15,966 nt of DNA from Clostridiales bacterium (GCA_019421725.1 JAHZES010000026.1:1-15966); one strand, 5' to 3'. Positions 1 through 8,802 are shown, counted from the first letter of the stretch. Notes: generated by a model not told the origin, from the letters alone. Numbers and translations: made by a program.

Positions 1-829
1 GATAAATTGCGCTGTTGAGCGAAAGCCGCCTTGCATCCTTAGCGGAAAGAACCGTTACGGCATACCAGACATGGCTCGGCACAATCTTCCCGATCGCGTC
101 GGCGGCAACCTCTCCCGGCGCGATGGCGCGGATCTGGTCAGCGGTGATCGAGCCGATCTGCGAAAGATCGAACACCCCTTCATAGCCGTCTGCCTCGCCG
201 GAAAAATAACCGGAGAGCGGCGCGTACACCACGCTTTGCGGCTGTGTGATCTTTGCAAGCAGCTCTGCCTGCTTTGTCTGCAGCGCGGCCAGCTTGTCCT
301 CAAAGCCGGTCACCTCTCCCGTCACGATTTGCTGCTGACAGAGAACCTCCAGCACAGCGGAACGCGCCGTCTCAAAATCTGCGGCGCGGTTGCTGCGCAG
401 CGCGGTCTGCAAAGCGACAAGGCGTGCGTGCAGCCGGGAGGTAATGACGTCCGGCTTTGTTCCCGCGATCTCCGTCTGGCTCGCAATCGTTTCAAAGGTT
501 GCGATCTCCTTTTGTACCAGAGCCAGCTCTTCCTGTACCGAGATTTCGTCTTCGCTGGCATAAACGCGCGCTACCACGCCGTTTTTCTTTACCTTGGTCC
601 CATCGGAAACCGCATATTGCAGCGCACTGCCGGAAACAGTAGCCTCCACCACGGTTTCCTCCCGCAGAAAGAGCATTTCCGCGTTGATCGTTTCGGAATA
701 TGACGCGTTCAACACCGTTTCGCTGTTATATTTACTGCCGCTGCTTTTATAAATGTGATAGCCGACATAGGAAGCAGCCAATACAAACACCAGAAACGCG
801 ATCAGGCTCTTTTTTACTTTTGCGCTCAC
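1..829 (-). CDS. HlyD-like membrane-anchored protein (3' end outside window)
   Basis: The frame is open from a GTG at 829 to the window edge: 276 codons, C-terminus missing. The start is set by AAAGGAGG eight or nine bases upstream. Residues 8-27 form one N-terminal membrane helix after a lysine-rich start, so the rest is probably extracytoplasmic. Residues 55-95 look like the first half of a lipoyl/barrel-sandwich fold (TVSGSALQYAVSDGTKVKKN). Residues about 96-195 are charged, helical and coiled-coil-like. Residues 200-217 (VVYAPLSGYFSGEADGYE) look like the returning half of the barrel. This split-lipoyl plus hairpin layout is that of HlyD-type membrane-fusion/adaptor proteins. It lies 50 nt downstream of miaA and is probably the next gene of that operon. 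No transporter partner is visible, so its job is unknown; a cell-envelope role is inference. Confidence 0.7.
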   Translation of the reverse strand, partial: MSAKVKKSLIAFLVFVLAASYVGYHIYKSSGSKYNSETVLNASYSETINAEMLFLREETVVEATVSGSALQYAVSDGTKVKKNGVVARVYASEDEISVQEELALVQKEIATFETIASQTEIAGTKPDVITSRLHARLVALQTALRSNRAADFETARSAVLEVLCQQQIVTGEVTGFEDKLAALQTKQAELLAKITQPQSVVYAPLSGYFSGEADGYEGVFDLSQIGSITADQIRAIAPGEVAADAIGKIVPSHVWYAVTVLSAKDARRLSLNSAIY

Positions 830-879
830 TTCGGCTGCCTCCTTTTTGCATGAACGGTCGGTCCGTGTCTTTGATTATA

Positions 880-1824
880 TCATAGCTTCAGCACTTTTTC
901 CACCTGCATTGCCGCTTTGGAAAACAGTTCCTCCTCGGACAAGCCGTCGCGCTCCAGCCAGAAAACGCGTTCATCGCGCCGGAACCAGGTCAGCTGACGC
1001 TTTGCGTAGCGCCTCGTTTCACGCTTAAGGTTTTCCACCGCCTGTTCCCGGCTGCATTCTCCCCGCAGAAACGGAGCCAACTCCTTGTAGCCGATCGCCT
1101 GCAGCGCCGTCGCGCCGCCGGGCATCGCCAGCACGCGCCGCACCTCTTCCTCCAGCCCGTCGGCCATCATTTTATCGACGCGCCGGTCAATTCTTTCGTA
1201 AAGCTTTTGCCGGTCGGCAAAGGTGACGCCAAGCATGCAAAGGCGGTACGGCGACTCTTTTTCCCGCGAACGGCGCTGCTGTTCGCTCATAGTAACGCCC
1301 GTCTGCCGGTAAATTTCAATTGCACGGATAATACGTCCAAGGTTGTTGGGGTGCAGGCGCGCAGCCGTTTCCGGATCGAACCGGGCAAGCTCCGCAAGCA
1401 GCGCCTGCCCGCCCTGCTCCTCCGCTCTTCGCTGCAGCTCGCTGCGCAACCCGGGAGCCTGTGTCTCTTCGGCAAACCGGATCCCGTTCACGAGCGAAGA
1501 AATGTAGAGTCCTGTTCCCCCCGCCAGCACCGGCAGCCTTCCCCGGCAAAAAACGTCTTCCGCGCACCGGGCCGCATCCTGCACAAAGCGGGCAACGCTG
1601 TACGGCTGGCTCAACGGCAGAAAACCGATCAGATGGTGCGTAACGCCCCGCATCTCCGCCTCGGTCGGGCGCGCGGTACCGATCTGCATTTCGCGGTAGA
1701 TCTGCATCGAATCGGCGGAAATCACCTCGCCGTTAAAACGCTCTGCCAGCTGTACCGCCAATGCGGTCTTGCCGGAAGCGGTCGGCCCAACGACGCACAC
1801 CATCGGAATTTTTTCTGTTTTCAT
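880..1824 (-). CDS. miaA: tRNA dimethylallyltransferase MiaA
   Basis: The 314-residue protein is family length. It transfers the dimethylallyl group of DMAPP to N6 of A37 in tRNAs reading UNN codons, giving i6A in the cytoplasm. The N-terminus shows the P-loop GPTASGKT (about residues 13-20), then the ISADSMQIYR segment with the catalytic aspartate, GTARPT, the HHLIGF motif, and AGGTGLYISSLVNG. The C-terminal part has the RRYAKRQLTWFRRD region that contacts tRNA. The ATG at 1824 follows a GGGGGGCGG ribosome site. It lies 110 nt downstream of mutL and 50 nt upstream of the HlyD-like gene, in the same direction. MiaB, encoded at the head of the same operon, uses its i6A product. Identification is firm. 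Confidence 0.97.
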   Translation of the reverse strand: MKTEKIPMVCVVGPTASGKTALAVQLAERFNGEVISADSMQIYREMQIGTARPTEAEMRGVTHHLIGFLPLSQPYSVARFVQDAARCAEDVFCRGRLPVLAGGTGLYISSLVNGIRFAEETQAPGLRSELQRRAEEQGGQALLAELARFDPETAARLHPNNLGRIIRAIEIYRQTGVTMSEQQRRSREKESPYRLCMLGVTFADRQKLYERIDRRVDKMMADGLEEEVRRVLAMPGGATALQAIGYKELAPFLRGECSREQAVENLKRETRRYAKRQLTWFRRDERVFWLERDGLSEEELFSKAAMQVEKVLKL

Positions 1825-1934
1825 CGCACCGCCCCCCTGTAGTCAAACTGGGATATCGCGTTCCACTGCCCGTGAAACGCGTTCCTCTTTTGTGATCGGA
1901 ACAAAAAATCCGCTGTTCTCCGTTCTCCTTCATC

Positions 1935-4004
1935 TCATTGGATCCGCCCGAACTGTTTTTCCAGCTCCCGTTTTTTCATCGAGAGATAAACCGGACGCCC
2001 GTGCGGACAATAGCGGATCTCGGGATGATCGTACAGCTGCTGTGCCAGCGCCGTCAGCTCCTGCTCGCTCGTTTTATCGCCGCCCTTAACCGCGGCTCGG
2101 CACGCAATGTTGTGCAGCAGCCAATCGTCATGCTCCGTGGAAATATCCCTGCGGTTTTCCTGCAGGTGCGCGGCGATCTCAAACAGCGCGTCGGTAATAT
2201 CCTGTTTCCCAAAGGAAAGCGGGGCGCTGCGCACCAGGAGCGTTCCCCCTCCGAAATCCTCCAGCTCAAACCCGGCCCTGTTCAGCTGCTCGCGGGCGGC
2301 AAGCAGCGCCGAATAGGAATCCTTGTCCATCGTCACCGTAACCGGGCCGAGCAGCTGCTGCGCATAACGCTCGCCCTGCTGCGACCGCAGCTTTTCGTAA
2401 AGGATGCGTTCATGGGCAGCGTGCTTATCAATAAAAACCAGCTCGTCCGCCGATTCCAGCAAAATATAGGTTTCGAACACCTCTCCCACAAGACGCAGCC
2501 GGCGGCTTTCCGGTTCGCCTGTAAACGGTTTCGGCTCTCCGAGCCCGGGCTCCGCCGCGGCAGCCGGCCGAGTCTCTGTCGTCTGCCCGGCAGCAAGCTC
2601 CTGTTTCTCCTGCTGCTCCTGTTCTTTTTTAGGGATCGCCGCGCTTTCGGAATGTTCCTCCTCCCGCGGCAAATCTGCCGCGTTTTCCGGCAAGGGAGAA
2701 CCAAACGGGCGCAGCGGCGGCTTTTCAATAACATATTCCCCGTCTTCCCCATCGGCAGCTTTGCCGGCTTTCACCGATGGGCGCTGCGTATCCACCGGAA
2801 CGCGCAAGGGCACTGTCTCCGTTTCCGCGCCGGACGCGTCCTTCTGCAGAAAGCCGCTGAGCACCTGCTGCGGCGGAAACCTTTGTGCAAAATACCCGCT
2901 GCCTGCCGCATCGTTAAGCCTGCCGTGCAGAGCATCCGCCTTTGGTGGCGACTGCGGCTCGCTCTGACGCTTCGGCTCCTGCTCCTGCTGCGGCAGTCGA
3001 AGCTCCGCAGGGCGGTCTCCCTGCGCCAGCGCCGATTTTACGGCATGATATACCGCATCGAAGATCGGTCGTTCCGTTACAAACCGAACCTCGATTTTCG
3101 CGGGATGAACGTTAACGTCCACCGCCGTCGCCGGAACCGTCAAATGCAGCACACAGGAAAGGTACTTTCCCGCCATCACGCTGCCCTTGGCCGCCTCGTC
3201 CACCGCCGCGCCGGCCGTTCGGCTTTTGACAAAACGGCCGTTGATGTAAAAGCTCTGCATCGCTCTGGACGGCCGGGCTTCTGCCGGGCGGGACACAAAG
3301 CCGCTTACCCGGATCGCCCCCAGCGAATACTCCACCGGGATCAGCCCGGAAACAAACTGCCGCCCGTAAACTGCAAAAACAGCGGATCTCAGTTTTCCGT
3401 CTCCCGGAGTTCGCAGCGTTTCCTTTCCGTCGCGCAGAAAGCGGAACGCGATCTCCGGATGCGAGAGAGCCGCTTTGTCCACTACGCCCGCAACCGCATT
3501 TCCTTCCGAAACATCCTTCTTCAAAAACTTCATTCTGGCGGGCGTATTGTAAAACAGATCGCGCACCAGAACGGTGGTTCCCACCGGGCAGCCCGCGTCA
3601 TCACAGCTTTTTTCAATTCCGCCCTCAATCACATAGCGCGTGCCGGCAAGCTCTCCTTCGGTTCTGGTGAGCAGCTCCACGCGCGCCATCGCACAGATGG
3701 AGGCCAACGCCTCTCCCCGGAAGCCGAGCGTACCGATTCCTGCCAGATCGTCCTGACTGCTGATTTTGCTGGTTGCGTGGCGCAGAAATGCGAGCGGCAC
3801 ATCCTCCCGCGCAATGCCGCAGCCGTTGTCCGAAACACGCAGGAACGTAACGCCGCCGTTCTGAATCTCGACCGTAATGCCGGTGGCGCCGGCATCGACC
3901 GCATTTTCCACCAGCTCCTTTGCCGCCGAGGCAGGGCGCTCCACCACCTCTCCTGCGGCAATCAGCTCCGCAAGCTGCTTATCCAGCACATTAATCTTTG
4001 CCAT
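1935..4004 (-). CDS. mutL: DNA mismatch repair protein MutL, endonuclease type
   Basis: The 689-residue protein couples MutS mismatch recognition to strand removal. The N-terminal GHKL ATPase is complete: IAAGEVVERPAS, the catalytic glutamate in KELVENA (E30, N34), SDNGCGI (59-64) and GFRGEAL (94-100). A Gln/Glu/Pro-rich linker (roughly 330-500) joins the C-terminal dimerisation domain. That domain carries the metal-dependent endonuclease motif DxHAxxExxxxE at 526-537 (D526, E532, E537), with Lys in place of the common Gln. It also has the ACR segment at about 634-636 and CPHGRP at 666-671, the usual zinc-site companions. This is the nicking type found in bacteria lacking MutH. The ATG at 4004 follows GAGGTGG. 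mutS ends 56 nt upstream. Confidence 0.97.
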   Translation of the reverse strand: MAKINVLDKQLAELIAAGEVVERPASAAKELVENAVDAGATGITVEIQNGGVTFLRVSDNGCGIAREDVPLAFLRHATSKISSQDDLAGIGTLGFRGEALASICAMARVELLTRTEGELAGTRYVIEGGIEKSCDDAGCPVGTTVLVRDLFYNTPARMKFLKKDVSEGNAVAGVVDKAALSHPEIAFRFLRDGKETLRTPGDGKLRSAVFAVYGRQFVSGLIPVEYSLGAIRVSGFVSRPAEARPSRAMQSFYINGRFVKSRTAGAAVDEAAKGSVMAGKYLSCVLHLTVPATAVDVNVHPAKIEVRFVTERPIFDAVYHAVKSALAQGDRPAELRLPQQEQEPKRQSEPQSPPKADALHGRLNDAAGSGYFAQRFPPQQVLSGFLQKDASGAETETVPLRVPVDTQRPSVKAGKAADGEDGEYVIEKPPLRPFGSPLPENAADLPREEEHSESAAIPKKEQEQQEKQELAAGQTTETRPAAAAEPGLGEPKPFTGEPESRRLRLVGEVFETYILLESADELVFIDKHAAHERILYEKLRSQQGERYAQQLLGPVTVTMDKDSYSALLAAREQLNRAGFELEDFGGGTLLVRSAPLSFGKQDITDALFEIAAHLQENRRDISTEHDDWLLHNIACRAAVKGGDKTSEQELTALAQQLYDHPEIRYCPHGRPVYLSMKKRELEKQFGRIQ

Positions 4005-4060
4005 TATACCACCTCACACGCGCAAAAAACGGAAAATTCGGTAACTTCATCTCCGCTTTT

Positions 4061-6676
4061 TTAAAGCTTCTGCGCCTTCTGCCAGAGCGCAAACAGCGTA
4101 TTCATTGCTTCTATCGGCGAAAGAACGTTCGGGTCCAGGTTTTTCAACGCTTCCAGAATCTCGGTCTGTGCCGCGGGAATCATCGTCAATTGACCGTCGT
4201 CCCCGTCAGGCGCCTCGGCGCGGGCATGTTTGGGCCCGGCAGCGCCTTCGGATTCCATTTCCTTTAATATTTTTTTCGCCCGGCGGATTACCGGGTCGGG
4301 CACACCGGCCAGCTTTGCCACCTCAATGCCAAAGCTGTCGTCCGCGCCGCCTCTCACGATCCTGCGCAAAAACGTGATCTCATCACCGTGCTTCTTTACG
4401 GCAATATTATAGTTCTTAACGCCGCCGATCGTTTCCTCCATCGAGGTCAACTCGTGATAATGCGTCGCAAACATTGTTTTGGCTCCGAGACGGCGCTTGT
4501 CGGCCACATATTCCAGCACGGCGCGCGCAATGCTCATTCCGTCATAGGTAGAGGTACCTCTTCCGATCTCGTCAAGAATCAGCAGGCTGTCCTTTGTTGC
4601 GCTGTGCAAAATTTCGGCCACTTCGGTCATTTCCACCATAAAGGTGGATTGTCCGGAAGAAAGATCATCCGACGCGCCGACGCGGGTGTAGATCCCGTCC
4701 ACGATCCCAAGCTCCGCCGTTTGTGCAGGAACAAAACTTCCGCACTGCGCCATCAGGCAAATCAGTGCGGTCTGCCGCATGTAGGTCGATTTTCCCGCCA
4801 TATTCGGCCCGGTAATGATCGCCACGCGATTTTCATTCTGATCCAAAAGCACGTCGTTGGGCACAAACGGAGATTCCGAAAGCGCCTCCACCACCGGATG
4901 ACGGCTGTTTTTTAAAACGATCCTGCCGTCCAGATTCATCTGCGGCCGGCAATAGCCCTGCGCAGAGGCTGTTTCTGCAAACGACACCAGCACATCAAGC
5001 TGCGCGACTGCCTGTGCCGTTTTCTGAATACGCTCCAGCTCGGCGGCAACGGCTTTCCGCACCCCGTCAAACAGCTGGTATTCCATCTGCACCGAGCGTT
5101 CCTGCGCGCCAAGAATGCGGCTTTCCAGCTGCTTCAGCTCCGGTGTAATGTATCGTTCTCCGTTGGTCAGCGTCTGTTTGCGTATGTATTCCGGCGGAAC
5201 GGAATCCTTAAATGAATTGGAAACCTCAATATAATAACCGAAAACGCGGTTGTAACCGACCTTAAGCGTGCGGATCCCGGTTCTTTCCTTTTCCTGCGCT
5301 TCAATTCGGGCTATAAAGCCCTTGCCGTCGGTCATATCTCCGCGCAACGCGTCCAATTCGGCATTATAGCCTTCGCGGATGATCCCTCCCTCACGCACCG
5401 TGATCGGCGGATCCTCCACAATAGCGCGGTCTATCAGCTCGCAAAGATCCTCCAGCGGATCGATCTCCCGCAGAATCTCTGTCAGCAGCGAGCACTTTAC
5501 CGGTTCCAATGCCTCGCGCAAAGCGGGCAGCCTCTGCGCGGTCGAGCAGAGGCTGCGCATCTCACGTCCCCCGGCCGAACCGTAAACCACACGCGTCATC
5601 AACCGCTCCAGGTCAAAAATTCCGGCCAACTGTGAACGCGCCGTTTCCCGCAGGATCGGATCTCCCACCAGCTCCTCTACCGCGTCATGGCGGCGCAGAA
5701 TATGCGCGCAATGCATCAGCGGGCGTTCGATCCACGTGCGAATCAGCCTTTTCCCCATTGCGGTCTGCGTCCGGTCAAGCACCCAAAGCAGCGTGCCGCG
5801 CTTTTCCTTGCTTCGCATGGTTTCCGTCAGCTCCAAATTCCGCCGGGCGGAAAGATCCAGCCGCATATACTGCGCCTGTGAATAAAGCGAAAGCGAATTA
5901 ATGCGTTCAATTCCGGTGCGCTGCGTTTCCTCCAAATACCCAAGCAGCGCGCCAAGCGCCGGAACAATATTGCTTTCCTCCGGCAGCGAAAGCGCCGAAA
6001 GACCGTCCTTTTCAAACTGGTGCAGCACCTTCTCCCGGCAAGCCGCTCTGTTGTACCGTTCGTCGTCAAGCAATTCCCCCGAGGCGTGCAGGCGCTCGCG
6101 GCAAAAGGCGCCGATCTCGCTCAGCTGCATGACCGCGCCGTTAAACAGCAGCTCCTTTGGCTGATACCGCGCCAGCTCGTCCCGCAGAGGAGCGCACTCG
6201 CCCTCCGGCAGCGAAAGCTCTGTTCCGTAAACCTCTCCGGTGGAAATATCCGCAAAGCAAACGCCGCACCGGTTTTTCTCAAGATAAATGGAAGCAATGT
6301 AGTTATTGCGCGTTTCGTCAAGCATGCTGCCTTCCAGAATGGTTCCGGGCGTGACCACACGGACGATGTCTCGTCTGACCAGCCCTTTCGCAGTCGCCGG
6401 GTCTTCCATCTGCTCGCAGATGGCGACCTTGTGGCCCTTTGCAATCAGGCGGGCAATGTAGCTTTCGGCGCTGTGGTACGGCACGCCGCACATTGGCGCG
6501 CGTTCCTCCTGCCCGCAGCCGCGGCCGGTCAGCGTCAGCTCCAGTTCCTTTGCGACCAGCTTTGCGTCGTCAAAAAACATTTCGTAAAAATCTCCGAGCC
6601 GGTAAAACAGGATGCAATTTTTATACTGCTCCTTCACGCTCAGGTATTGCTGCATCATAGGTGAATATTCCGCCAA
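4061..6676 (-). CDS. mutS: DNA mismatch repair protein MutS
   Basis: The 871-residue protein binds base mismatches and small loops and recruits MutL. The mismatch-reading Phe-X-Glu is at residues 30-32 within LFYRLGDFYEMF. The connector, lever/clamp and ATPase domains follow in the usual order, with Walker A GPNMAGKST at 623-631, the signature DDLSSGQSTF, Walker B LLILDEIGRGTS around D702/E703, and ATHYHEL. Residues 829-833 (QLTMI), in the tail after the ATPase, sit where other MutS proteins have a beta-clamp-binding QLxLF-like peptide; here it is degenerate. I chose the TTG at 6676 because MAEYSPMMQQYL matches the known start of Bacillus MutS (MAGYTPMIQQYL). AAGGGCGG lies upstream. The gene is followed by mutL, with no cotE between. 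Confidence 0.97.
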   Translation of the reverse strand: MAEYSPMMQQYLSVKEQYKNCILFYRLGDFYEMFFDDAKLVAKELELTLTGRGCGQEERAPMCGVPYHSAESYIARLIAKGHKVAICEQMEDPATAKGLVRRDIVRVVTPGTILEGSMLDETRNNYIASIYLEKNRCGVCFADISTGEVYGTELSLPEGECAPLRDELARYQPKELLFNGAVMQLSEIGAFCRERLHASGELLDDERYNRAACREKVLHQFEKDGLSALSLPEESNIVPALGALLGYLEETQRTGIERINSLSLYSQAQYMRLDLSARRNLELTETMRSKEKRGTLLWVLDRTQTAMGKRLIRTWIERPLMHCAHILRRHDAVEELVGDPILRETARSQLAGIFDLERLMTRVVYGSAGGREMRSLCSTAQRLPALREALEPVKCSLLTEILREIDPLEDLCELIDRAIVEDPPITVREGGIIREGYNAELDALRGDMTDGKGFIARIEAQEKERTGIRTLKVGYNRVFGYYIEVSNSFKDSVPPEYIRKQTLTNGERYITPELKQLESRILGAQERSVQMEYQLFDGVRKAVAAELERIQKTAQAVAQLDVLVSFAETASAQGYCRPQMNLDGRIVLKNSRHPVVEALSESPFVPNDVLLDQNENRVAIITGPNMAGKSTYMRQTALICLMAQCGSFVPAQTAELGIVDGIYTRVGASDDLSSGQSTFMVEMTEVAEILHSATKDSLLILDEIGRGTSTYDGMSIARAVLEYVADKRRLGAKTMFATHYHELTSMEETIGGVKNYNIAVKKHGDEITFLRRIVRGGADDSFGIEVAKLAGVPDPVIRRAKKILKEMESEGAAGPKHARAEAPDGDDGQLTMIPAAQTEILEALKNLDPNVLSPIEAMNTLFALWQKAQKL

Positions 6677-6734
6677 GCCGGTCGCCGCCCTTCTGGTTTA
6701 ATTTACGCACAAAGCCGCCGGAGCAGCCGCAAAA

Positions 6735-7145
6735 TCAGTGGCATCCTCCGCAGGAGGAGCAGTCACCGCCGCAGGAAGCCGACGGATCAAAATCCGCGGT
6801 GTCCGGGTTTTCACCCGCGGCAGACTGTGAAATGATCGCATTTACACGCTGCAGCAGCGCATCCAAATCGGATTTTGCATTGTCGTAGGCCTTCATATGC
6901 TCGTTGCTCATAATTTCGGCGTAAACAGAGCGCAGCTCGCCGTTCAGGCTCTGCAGCTTGTCGTTATCCGGGTGCTCCGCGCCCGCCTCGTTGCTGATGG
7001 CAAGCCGCTTAAGATTGAATTCGCCGATCAGCTGCTGCAGTCTGTCGTCATTGTCGCTCGCCAGACGGGCGGCGTTGTATGCCAGATAACGCTCGTCCTG
7101 CTGAATTGCGTGACCGAGCTTGCGTGTCATTTCAATAATATCCAT
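6735..7145 (-). CDS. ricA: RicA/YmcA-like YlbF-family protein with C-terminal Cys cluster
   Basis: The 136-residue all-helical protein (residues about 1-108) has the size and character of the YlbF/YmcA family. In Bacillus subtilis, RicA (YmcA), RicF (YlbF) and RicT (YaaT) form a complex that binds Fe-S clusters and supports RNase Y-dependent mRNA maturation, biofilm formation and competence. The gene lies between miaB and mutS, where B. subtilis has ymcA, so assignment to RicA rests mainly on position. The tail reads SCGGDCSSCGGCH, with cysteines at 125, 129, 132 and 135 and a final histidine. This is an obvious metal or Fe-S ligand set attached by a flexible acidic linker. The ATG at 7145 follows AGAGG at seven bases. 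The RicA versus RicF assignment is uncertain; YlbF-family membership is likely. Confidence 0.75.
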   Translation of the reverse strand: MDIIEMTRKLGHAIQQDERYLAYNAARLASDNDDRLQQLIGEFNLKRLAISNEAGAEHPDNDKLQSLNGELRSVYAEIMSNEHMKAYDNAKSDLDALLQRVNAIISQSAAGENPDTADFDPSASCGGDCSSCGGCH

Positions 7146-7225
7146 ACTGTTACCTCTTCCTCCGGCGAAAATTTTGCCGGTAATATTTTATTTCATCGCC
7201 GTTTGGCGAAAGAAAGCTTTTGAAT

Positions 7226-8644
7226 TTACTCCACTTCCTGCAGCTCACCCTTCAAAATCCAGTTGAGCGCCTCGGTGACACGAACACGGGCAAAGCGGCC
7301 GATCACCTCTTTGGGAGCGGGGAATGTAACGATCAGATTGCCCTCCGTTCTGCCGGAAATGCCGCCCTTTTTGTGCTCCTCCTCGCAAAGGACGCGCACC
7401 GTTCGGCCGACCATGGACGCACACCGCTCCGCCGCAATTTTTTCCTGCACCGCAAGCAGCTCGGAAAACCACCTTGACTTTTCCTCCGCCGGAATGGGAT
7501 CGTCCATTTTTTCGGCCGGAGTTCCACGGCGCGGGGAGAAAATAAACGTATAAAGCGATGTAAAGCCGACTTTTTCAACAAGATCAAGCGTTTCTTCAAA
7601 ATCGGCGCGCGTTTCGCCCGGAAAGCCGACGATCACGTCGCTGGTCAGCGAAATCTCAAGCATCGCCGCTCGTACGGCCGCCACCTGCGCAAGGTACTTT
7701 TCCTTGGTGTATCCGCGGTTCATCTGTTTTAAAATGCGGTCGCTGCCGGATTGGAACGGCAGGTGCAGATGCTTGCAGATTTTGTCATTGGCCGCCATTG
7801 CAGCAAACAGCTCCGGGGTAGCGTCCTTCGGGTGCGACGTCATGAACCTCACCCAGAAATCGCCCGGGAGCTCTGCGACCCTGCTGAGCAGCGACGCGAA
7901 CGACACGGGATCCTCCAGGTTCTTTCCGTAGGAATTCACATTCTGCCCCAACAGCGTAATGTCCTTAAACCCTGCCGAAACGATCTCCCGCGCCTCGGCC
8001 ATGACATGCTCCGGCGTGCGGCTGCGTTCTCTGCCGCGCACATACGGCACAACGCAATAGGAGCAGAAGTTGTTGCAGCCGTACATAATCGGCAGCCACG
8101 CGCGAATGCTGCCGTCGCGGCGGACCGGAATGTCCTCCGCAATGACCCCGTCGCAGTTTTCGCACGCAAAAACGCGGCGCCCCTCCTGCAGATTTTGCAG
8201 CAGCAATTCTGGCAGGCGGTGAATGTTGTGTGTTCCAAACACAAGATTGACAAACGGGTAGCTGTCATGAATCCGCCGGGCAACGTGTTCTTCCTGCATC
8301 ATGCAGCCGCTCAGCGCGATCACCAGCGACGGATGGCGCCGCTTAATGTTCTTGAGCGCACCCACATTGCCGAACACACGGTCTTCCGCATGCTCGCGCA
8401 CCGCGCAGGTGTTAAACAAAATCAGATCCGCCTGCTCGTCGTCATCGGTAAATTCGTAGCCCATTTCCGCCAGCATGCCCTTCATTCGTTCTCCGTCGGA
8501 AACATTCTGCTGGCATCCGTAAATATGAATGCTGGCAAGCGGCACCGCGCCGCGCGCGCGAATCTGCATAATCTCGCGCACCTGCTCGGCGCATTCCCGT
8601 TGTCTTGCCTTTTCCTCCTGTGTAACCGTTCTGATCTTAACCAA
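7226..8644 (-). CDS. miaB: tRNA-2-methylthio-N6-dimethylallyladenosine synthase MiaB
   Basis: This radical-SAM methylthiotransferase converts i6A37 to ms2i6A37 in tRNA. With the TTG at 8644 it has 472 residues. The N-terminal MTTase domain carries the auxiliary 4Fe-4S cysteines C44 (IYGCQQN), C80 (FNTCAVRE) and C114 (LSGCMMQE). The radical-SAM cluster is CxxxCxxC at 190-197 (YGCNNFCSYC), followed by RGRERSRTPE, LLGQNVNSYG and LHLPFQSGS. A TRAM tRNA-binding domain ends the protein (GRTEGNLIVTF). The frame extends further upstream, but that part overlaps the promoter and shows no family similarity. The TTG follows AGGGACGG at about nine bases and keeps the TQEEKARQRECAEQVRE segment that resembles other clostridial MiaB N-termini. 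An ATG inside REIMQIRAR is the alternative start. It is the first gene of the minus-strand operon. Confidence 0.95.
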   Translation of the reverse strand: MVKIRTVTQEEKARQRECAEQVREIMQIRARGAVPLASIHIYGCQQNVSDGERMKGMLAEMGYEFTDDDEQADLILFNTCAVREHAEDRVFGNVGALKNIKRRHPSLVIALSGCMMQEEHVARRIHDSYPFVNLVFGTHNIHRLPELLLQNLQEGRRVFACENCDGVIAEDIPVRRDGSIRAWLPIMYGCNNFCSYCVVPYVRGRERSRTPEHVMAEAREIVSAGFKDITLLGQNVNSYGKNLEDPVSFASLLSRVAELPGDFWVRFMTSHPKDATPELFAAMAANDKICKHLHLPFQSGSDRILKQMNRGYTKEKYLAQVAAVRAAMLEISLTSDVIVGFPGETRADFEETLDLVEKVGFTSLYTFIFSPRRGTPAEKMDDPIPAEEKSRWFSELLAVQEKIAAERCASMVGRTVRVLCEEEHKKGGISGRTEGNLIVTFPAPKEVIGRFARVRVTEALNWILKGELQEVE

Positions 8645-8713
8645 AAATACAAACCGTCCCTTCCCTGCGGCGGCAAAGCTTTCGGCGGCGCCGCACCCTT
8701 TCCGAATCATTAT
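8645..8713 (-). other. 5' leader of the miaB operon
   Basis: About 60 nt separate the inferred transcription start (near 8707) from the TTG start of miaB. The stretch is GC-rich, contains GGCGCCGCC, and ends in the AGGGAAGGGACGG ribosome site. No riboswitch-like structure is apparent. Confidence 0.5.
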
Positions 8714-8742
8714 ATTATACCAATTCCGCGGCCGGATTACAA
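8714..8742 (-). promoter_or_regulatory. Sigma-A promoter of the miaB-ricA-mutS-mutL-miaA operon
   Basis: Read on the minus strand, TTGTAA (8742-8737) and TATAAT (8719-8714) are separated by exactly 17 bases. TGG immediately before TATAAT gives an extended -10. The start site would be near 8707, some 60 nt before the miaB TTG. It is the best promoter match for the long minus-strand gene cluster. Confidence 0.8.
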
Positions 8743-8781
8743 CCCGGGGCAACCGCAATTTACAGTATTTCAAAGCCGCTG

Positions 8782-8801
8782 GGCAGGCTGCTTTGCCTGC
8801 C
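8782..8801. repeat. 7-bp inverted repeat upstream of the alarmone synthetase promoter
   Basis: GGCAGGC (8782-8788) and GCCTGCC (8795-8801) are perfect inverted copies around a 6-base spacer. They end one base before the -35 box of the plus-strand promoter. The placement suits an operator. An RNA hairpin is less likely because the repeat lies outside both predicted transcripts. Confidence 0.4.
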
Positions 8802-8802
8802 G

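Noticed and set aside
3999..4004. TATAAT overlapping the mutL start codon on the minus strand
   Set aside because: No -35-like hexamer lies 16-18 bases upstream. The TATA is part of the ribosome-site-to-ATG spacer.
1938..4064. Long open frame (708 codons) on the plus strand opposite mutL
   Set aside because: The translation is Arg/His-rich with no recognisable motifs. It is antisense to a fully conserved MutL and is explained by GC-rich codon use.
7146..7225. Short CCGGC/GCCGG hairpin and TCGCC/GGCGA hairpin in the miaB-ricA gap as terminators
   Set aside because: The stems are only about 5 bp and no T-run follows. The first leads straight into the ricA ribosome site, so read-through is expected.
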